Shown here piece by piece: positions 58,381-64,000 of a stretch of 64,000 bases of DNA (position 1 is the stretch's first letter; each line of letters begins with the position of its first letter). The translations under genes were made by a program, and so were the position numbers. The notes beneath the pieces are model-generated. The model ran no database searches, was not told where the DNA came from, and saw nothing but the letters and a program-made list of their open reading frames with translations. Source of the stretch: Orychophragmus violaceus (taxonomy: Eukaryota; Streptophyta; Magnoliopsida; Brassicales; Brassicaceae); the NCBI GenBank assembly GCA_030180135.1, contig CM058239.1, forward strand, positions 42,915,270 to 42,979,269. Reading direction: 5' to 3'.

Positions 58381-59361
58381 TCGATCCCATGAACTAGAGA
58401 AGAATCCGTGACATCTGGGATCGATCGATCCCCAGTACTTTACCAAAGTAACCGGTATGCCGATTAGACCGACCGGTCTACGTGAAAATCAAGGTAAATC
58501 TTCTGTTGTCCTAAAAAAATACGCCAGAGTGTAACAAAAACACATCTCAGCGAGCAAGATACATATTCATTCATTATTCTCTCTGTTTTATACCTTTCAA
58601 GAGAGAAAACTCTTGAATAACTTAGAGCGAGAGAGATCTAATTACTTTTGAATAAGATTTAGGAGAAGAATTCATACTCTAACAATTGGAGAAGATTCTT
58701 GAACTCTTGTTTAATTCTTTCAATATGATTATGCATTTCTCATCTCTTTCTTGTGTTCTTATCTTCCTAGTTGGGTTTAGGGTTTTTAAATGAAATGATG
58801 AATCTGTGGATTTGGCATAGACAAGGTATTTATGGTTGTGTAAATTTCTGAAAGAAGATTAGCTACCATGTTTCAGATCTTAGGTAATTTAGCATAACGA
58901 AAGTTGGTAAAATACTGGAAAGAACAAAAATGAGCAGATTGTATTTAGCATGTGAAAGTAGATAAAGCAACTGTGAACTGATCAAACTTGTACACAAATT
59001 AATGCTTGACTTAACACTAGTGAAAGTTAGGCTGAAAGACAGTATGTTCGCTGCGAAAGTTAATAATCTAAGTTGTTTGTTTGAGTTCGAGAATGCGTTT
59101 GAATTGTACCTTAAATAATTGATTTGTCCACGATTCTAGATTTATGCAAAATACCTTAGACCCAATGCCTTTTTACTGTTTTACCTGTCGTTTTACTTTC
59201 ATTACGTCACGACTACAATCAAACCATTTTTAATCATCTTAACTTTGCTTTTATTTACAAGAACCTTACTGCAACATTGGTCTATGTGGATTCGATCTTT
59301 TTATGTTAATATGATTTTTTTTGTGAACTTGCGGTATCCTATGTAAGTGGCCTGTATATCA
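58381..59361 (+). repeat. Probable LTR of an Athila-like relic
   Basis: Nearly 1 kb without coding potential, ending GTATATCA directly before a decayed tRNA-Asp primer site. This resembles the Athila-like LTR end TATATCA. The left end is not identified. Confidence 0.45.
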
Positions 59362-59367
59362 AGTTTT

Positions 59368-59385
59368 TAGCGCCTATGCCGGAGA
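59368..59385 (+). other. Decayed tRNA-Asp-type primer-binding site
   Basis: TAGCGCCTATGCCGGAGA, preceded by AAGTTTT; it differs at a few positions from the intact TGGCGCCGTTGCCGGGGA at 22100-22117. Confidence 0.75.
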
Positions 59386-61870
59386 TCATTTGGTTGCTTT
59401 TTCTAAGATAAAAATCTTAGTCTAAGATCCTAACTTGTACTTTCTGCTACTCATGTTGTTTCAAGAGTCTATGAACGAGTTTGTGGATCAAGAACAACCT
59501 AAGGAGAAAATTTATGTCGAAACATGTCACCATAGGTGATGAAATCGACGCGCAGGCTAGTATGTCCAGGCATGTAGCTGGTCTAAAAACTCTGCAACAA
59601 CAAGTGCAACAACTGCAACAACATGTTCACGGGAAGGACCATGGCACTACAATTAGAGTTGCAAATACCCTACATGTTTTCATCCAATACCGGGAAAAAA
59701 TATGTCCACCTTTCACATGAGAGAACTGTGAGATTAAAACCGAGATGCTCATTTTTATGAGCTCGGTTTGATTTCATGGTCTACCTACTTAAAACCACCA
59801 CATAACACATAGAAGAGTTTTCACAATAGTGTAGTTTAGTAGGATCAGTCAGGATAGCTCTTGAGTAAGTCAAATGCAAGAAATTATGTTTCTCTTTGGC
59901 TGATGAAGGTTTGAAATGGCTGAAATCACTATCACTAACCACATGGAGCGAATGTAGAGCAGCTATCATGGATCGTTTCTACTCCCAAGTCAAAAACTTC
60001 ATCTCTGAGAAAAAAGTTTCTCACATTCAAATAAACCCCAAAGGAACTGTTTCACGACGCATTGAGTAGATACAAAGAATATTGCAGAGAATGCCCACAT
60101 CACGGGTTTACTGACGAGCTGATTCTGAGTACGTTTTATGATGGAGTGGATCGCGATCTCCAAATGTTACTAGACACTATGTGTAATGGAGATTTTGCAA
60201 CAGACAATAAATAAGGAGCCTACAGGTTGATTCACAACCTAACTACTAGCTCCGAAAATATACAACCAGATATTGAGGTACTCAATAAATATGAGGAGGC
60301 ATTGATTTAAGGAATGGGAAGACTCGAGGAACAAGGTGCCACATATGCAAAGCCAAGGCAAACTGATACGTCTCCTCAGAATATTGTCCAAGGAATCATA
60401 AAGATACTCTTATCATAGAAGGACGAGAGGAGCGGCCGATATCATTATTAGAGCGATTGATCCCTTCGTTGGTGCGACCAATGTCTCAATTCGAGCTAAA
60501 AAAAACTCGTCAACAACTCTTAATGAAACAGACAATCTGATGCAAAGAACCTATGATGTGTTGACCTCCTGTTTTGAAGTATATGGAACTTTGTTCAAAC
60601 AAAAGATGAAGAAAACGATGGATTCAATCAAACCCTCAACAAGGCTTGAGTCCATCCCAATTAAGAATAGTGGAACATAGCCAGTATTTGATATGGAGGG
60701 GGAAGGAAGAAGATAACCAAGAGGTTGAAGAAGAGAAGGCGCATTAGGTTTTATACTGGCAGAGCGCATGTATGTGCCCAAGATACCTTATCCCACTCTA
60801 CCAAAGAAAACGAGGAAAACATTGTAGGAAGCCAGATGCATTGAACTGCTGAAAGAAATCACGATGAAACTTCCCTCACAGATGTAATTCATATGCTGCC
60901 AGCATCGAGGAAGCATATCAAGGGGTTGTTAACTAACAACTGGATATAGAGGAAAGGTGATGATGGTCTTGAAGTACTGTAGCATTGTTCTTCAAAATAA
61001 GGTAGTGAAGGAGTTGGGAGATCCTGGGAAATTCGTTTTCTCCATGCAGATTGGAAAGATAACTTTTGCAAGCTCTCTATGTGACCTTGGTTCGAGCATG
61101 AACTTCATGTCATACTATGTGGCGCTTAGGCTTGGTTTACAGATTTCAAACCAACTTGAATCTCATCGGTTTTTTCTGATCAATCTGTTAAACTTCATGT
61201 GAGAGTCCTTGAAGATATATATGTAAGGAGTGGACAGTCGTTTGATCATGAAGACTTTTTAGTTCTTAAATTTGAAGAGAAACCTAAAGACCCGCTCATC
61301 CTAGGAAAGCCTTTCCTATGAACTGTTGGATCTATAATAGGTGCAAGAAAGGACATGATAGATCTCCACTTAGGAGACATTGTTCATGAAATTCTAGATG
61401 GACATGATGCTCAATAAACCTACGTTGGATGGTCAAACCTATAGGATTGACAATCCCGATGAAAAGTCAAAGGCTTGGGTTGATGATATTTTGGCCAAAT
61501 ATCCACTGGAACTTTCCTTGAGTAAAGCATAAAGCGAGTTTGGATACTTAGATGAGGATGCATCAAAATATTCAAAGATGTTGGACGCAAGTCAAAGCGT
61601 GGAAAGGATTGTAGCCTACCTTTGTTTGGATGAGGCTGAGAATAGAACTACCACGGCTGTTCACCCTGCGCCTCTTGATGACCCATGGAAAGAGCCATAG
61701 GCTCCTAAAAATTAATCTCAAACCACTCCATGATGGGATACGCGTTCCTAGGCCCTAACTCAACTTATCTTGTAATTGTCAATGCTAATATGAAAGACGT
61801 AGAGATCTCCTTACTGAAAAATAAAATTAGAAAATATTGAAAGGCCATAGGGTATTTTTTGGATGATATT
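59386..61870 (+). pseudogene. Athila-like gag and protease relic
   Basis: gag traces at about 59840-60210 (EGLKWLKSL; RYKEYCRECPHHGF in its own frame; TFYDGVD). The protease region at about 60985-61380 has ELGDPGKFVFS, LCDLGSS, EDIYVRSGQS and KDPLILGKPF with stops and frameshifts. Sequence reaches the start of RT-upstream text (AIGYFLDDI) at 61870, where a Tat-like LTR interrupts it. All frames are broken. Confidence 0.75.
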
Positions 61871-63035
61871 TGTTGGGGTCAAAATCTCCATCGACGAAAA
61901 CAATAACCGAAAACATGATTGGACACAGACGTTCATCATATTTTGTACGAACGGATCTTCGTACGGTCAGAATCTTATACGAAGCACTTAGTGCCGATGA
62001 CTTTGTATGAATAACAGATTATACGAAAAGGTTCAAACGGATAACATTACATACAAAACAGACATAAATATTCACCAAAACATCCAAACGGACCGATCGG
62101 ACAAACACATCTCTCAATAGAAGCTACGGATAGACGAAACATCCGAACAAGTAACTTCCAAGCTGAACCAGCTCAGATCCGAGTTAAATCAGCTCGAAAT
62201 ATCCGAGCTGAACCAGCTCAGATTTCCGAGCTGAACAGGCTCAGATTTCTGATCTGAACCAGCTCAGATCCGAACATCTCTCTTCTCCTTTTTTCCGAGC
62301 ACAACCCATTCTTTGAGAAGTTCCGATATGAATGCATTCCTTGGAAACTTCCGAGCTGAATTTACTTCTCGAACTTTCCGAACAGATATTCCACTTAGAT
62401 TGTATGATCAAACATTTTCCGATATCTCCTTCTTTGGATGCGACTGGCCGTAATCCATCTTCGGAAACATCGACTTATATGTTGCCGTTAAACTAAAATC
62501 GTCGTATAAAGTCAGACAAAATAATAATTTGGACTCAACCTACAAGATTCGTATTTCTAAGACTTTGAGCCGAATCAAGAAGTCTGACCATCCGTTTTCG
62601 GCCCATTCAACAAAATAGGTTAAGCCGCAGAGAGATAGTCGCCAAAAGAGGAGATAAACTAAAAGAAGGGAAGAACAGGATATCTCCGAGCAGAAGAGGA
62701 AAATCCAAGCTTAAAATGTAAATCTTAACATAAATGAAAACAAACGATAAAAGGAAGACTTTTGAATATCTTGCGGACGAAGATTCCGGAAGCCGACTTG
62801 CCAAAGCTATATAATGAGATGGAGTCCTACGACTTAGACATCTCGAAAAACCCTAGCATCTAGACTTAGCACTTAGCAGTTTTCTTAGCTTCTTTCGTTC
62901 TTTGTACTCTCTTTTCCGATCGGTTATCAATAAAATATCCTCCGGGTTCCTATTCCGTTGTGTTTACTCTTGAAACTTATGTTCCCTAAAATATTTGCTC
63001 TACAAGTTTTGACAGTGAGAGTTTCGACTCTCACA
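61871..63035 (+). repeat. Tat-like 5' LTR
   Basis: 1,165 bp. Inverted match to the LTR at 9433-10641. Contains GAGCTGAACCAGCTCAGAT subrepeats at 62160-62275. Confidence 0.9.
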
Positions 63036-63038
63036 GTT

Positions 63039-63056
63039 TGGCGCCGTCTGTGGGGA
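63039..63056 (+). other. Tat-like primer-binding site
   Basis: TGGCGCCGTCTGTGGGGA, three bases after the LTR. The same 18-mer occurs inverted at 31793-31810 and 32301-32318. Its first eight bases match tRNA-Asp; the cognate tRNA is not certain. Confidence 0.8.
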
Positions 63057-63104
63057 AGAGAAGTTTCTAACACTTAAAAACCACCGATTAGGGGAGCCGA
63101 AGAT

Positions 63105-64000
63105 ATGGCCACCAACAAAGACAACAGCAGAAACGTTGCAGATCAAATACGTACCGCAACCAACAATATGATCATCAGAGGATCACAATATTGTCGAGAC
63201 ACGGTATCCTCGATTAAAGCTTACCAAGGGCGAGCTGAAACGAACATCCACAGGTCTGTTCCTTTTCAGTCTCTAAACGACGTAATAACGTTTGACGAGT
63301 ACGAGACCGCAGAAATCGACCGACCGCACAATGATCCCCTCATCATCGAGCTGATCATAAGTGATCTTGACGTAGCAAGAATTTTGGTCGATACCAGGAG
63401 TTCCATGGATGTAATTTTCCCCGGCACTTTAAGAAGGATGAGCATTAGTTAATCCAAAGTGTCAAAAATCCTGAAACCCTTAACGGGATTTACAGGAGAC
63501 ACAACGATGACCCTCGGGACAATCAGACTTCCAGTACAAGCAGGAGGAATAACCAAGATCGTCGAGTTCTCAATAGCGGACGCTCCGGCAATCTACAACG
63601 TGATCATAGGGACTCCGTGGATAAACTCTATGAGAGCCGTTCCATCAACAAATCACCTTTGCTTGAAGTTTCCAACACCTAGCGGGATCACGATGATATG
63701 GGGGAATCAAGAACAATCTCTATCATATTTCATGACCGAACACAAACTCAGGAAGCCAACGGTCGAGATCCCTCGAAATGCAAAGCGACTGCGGACAGAG
63801 GAAAATCAAGGGGCTGTGGAAAAACCTAGAAAATCTGAGAAAAAACAAGAAGAAGAAGAAGACAAACCTTGCAAACCCGTGATATCAGTCTGCATAGACG
63901 ATGATCATCCGGAACGATGCGTAGATGTCGTAGAAAACCTCGACGACTCAACCAGAAAGGGGATAGTTCTATGTCTTCAGGAAAACGTGAACAGCTTCGC
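63105..64000 (+). pseudogene. Tat-like gag-protease, shortened and interrupted
   Basis: ATG 63105 opens a frame that passes within about 70 codons from a gag-like N-terminus to the protease region (DPLIIELIISDLDVARILVD). The central gag capsid domain and zinc knuckle are therefore missing. The protease active site reads DTRSS instead of DTGSS. A TAA at 63450-63452 interrupts it. The same frame is then open to the window end (GITKIVEFSIAD, GTPWINSM, an acidic Glu/Lys run near 63835-63870, KGIVLCLQENVNSF), leading towards RT. Non-autonomous at least for gag. Confidence 0.75.

Larger units (their letters stand above)
61871..64000 (+). mobile_element. Tat-like Ty3/gypsy element, plus strand, 5' part
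   Basis: 5' LTR 61871-63035 (TGTTGGGGTC...GACTCTCACA), primer site 63039-63056, then gag/protease coding to the window edge. It is inserted in the Athila-like relic; the last five bases before it (ATATT) would be the target copy, but the right end is outside. The best preserved Tat-like copy here. Confidence 0.88.

Overview
This is a plant nuclear window, almost certainly from a Brassicaceae genome. It is a transposon-packed stretch holding one clear host gene. Evidence for the lineage: the single-intron mitochondrial carrier gene at 6634-7628 encodes a 300-residue protein that matches Arabidopsis BOU (A BOUT DE SOUFFLE) as I remember it; introns are GT-AG; and every other recognisable unit is a plant transposon type (plant LINE, Ty1/copia, Athila-like and Tat-like Ty3/gypsy, CACTA).

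Layout. 1-3857: 3' part of a LINE (endonuclease, reverse transcriptase, RNase H) ending in poly(A). 4237-5244: a non-coding, poly(A)-tailed retroposon with a 12-bp target duplication. 5297-5860: an inverted-repeat element containing a tRNA-like SINE head, then a perfect 94-bp tandem duplication just upstream of BOU. 5861-7628: BOU leader, leader intron and coding exons. 7924-8525: a small, degenerate TRIM-like LTR element. 8725-37676: a Tat-like Ty3/gypsy landscape on the minus strand (LTRs, an extra antisense gene of the PF04195 type, gag N-terminus, integrase C-terminus), shuffled and interrupted by an Athila-like element (13444-23315, TSD CTGAA), Copia A (23916-30833, TSD GTGTG) and a non-autonomous CACTA element (33751-36118, TSD GCG). 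37677-52282: Copia C on the minus strand, with Copia B (39388-46574, plus strand, TSD ACTGG) nested in its RNase H region. Removing B restores one open 1,322-codon reading frame. 52283-52565: the 3' internal end of a second Copia-C-like element sharing the LTR. 52566-53741: Tat gag/protease relic. 53742-58380: CACTA element with a decayed tnp2-type transposase gene. 58381-61870: Athila-like relic, cut by a plus-strand Tat-like element (61871 to the window end) with a shortened gag.

How the parts work together. Copia A, B and C are one family by gag and LTR similarity. C has a complete gag-pol once B is removed. A and B keep most of gag but have ruined pol regions that share a deletion in reverse transcriptase. 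B's two LTRs are almost identical, so it moved recently, probably using proteins from a C-like relative.

The most unusual signal is a palindromic motif centred on CGATCG (often TGTCGATCGACA). It occurs in pairs or short arrays with starts 20-23 bp apart, most often exactly 21 bp. I counted 30 such intervals. They lie in LTRs, leaders and even polyprotein-coding parts of both the copia elements and the unrelated Athila-like element, and none lie in the Tat, CACTA, LINE or BOU sequence. Two helical turns of spacing, sharing across superfamilies and unit gain or loss between LTRs of one insertion suggest a protein-binding array or a spreading mini-repeat. I know of no described function.
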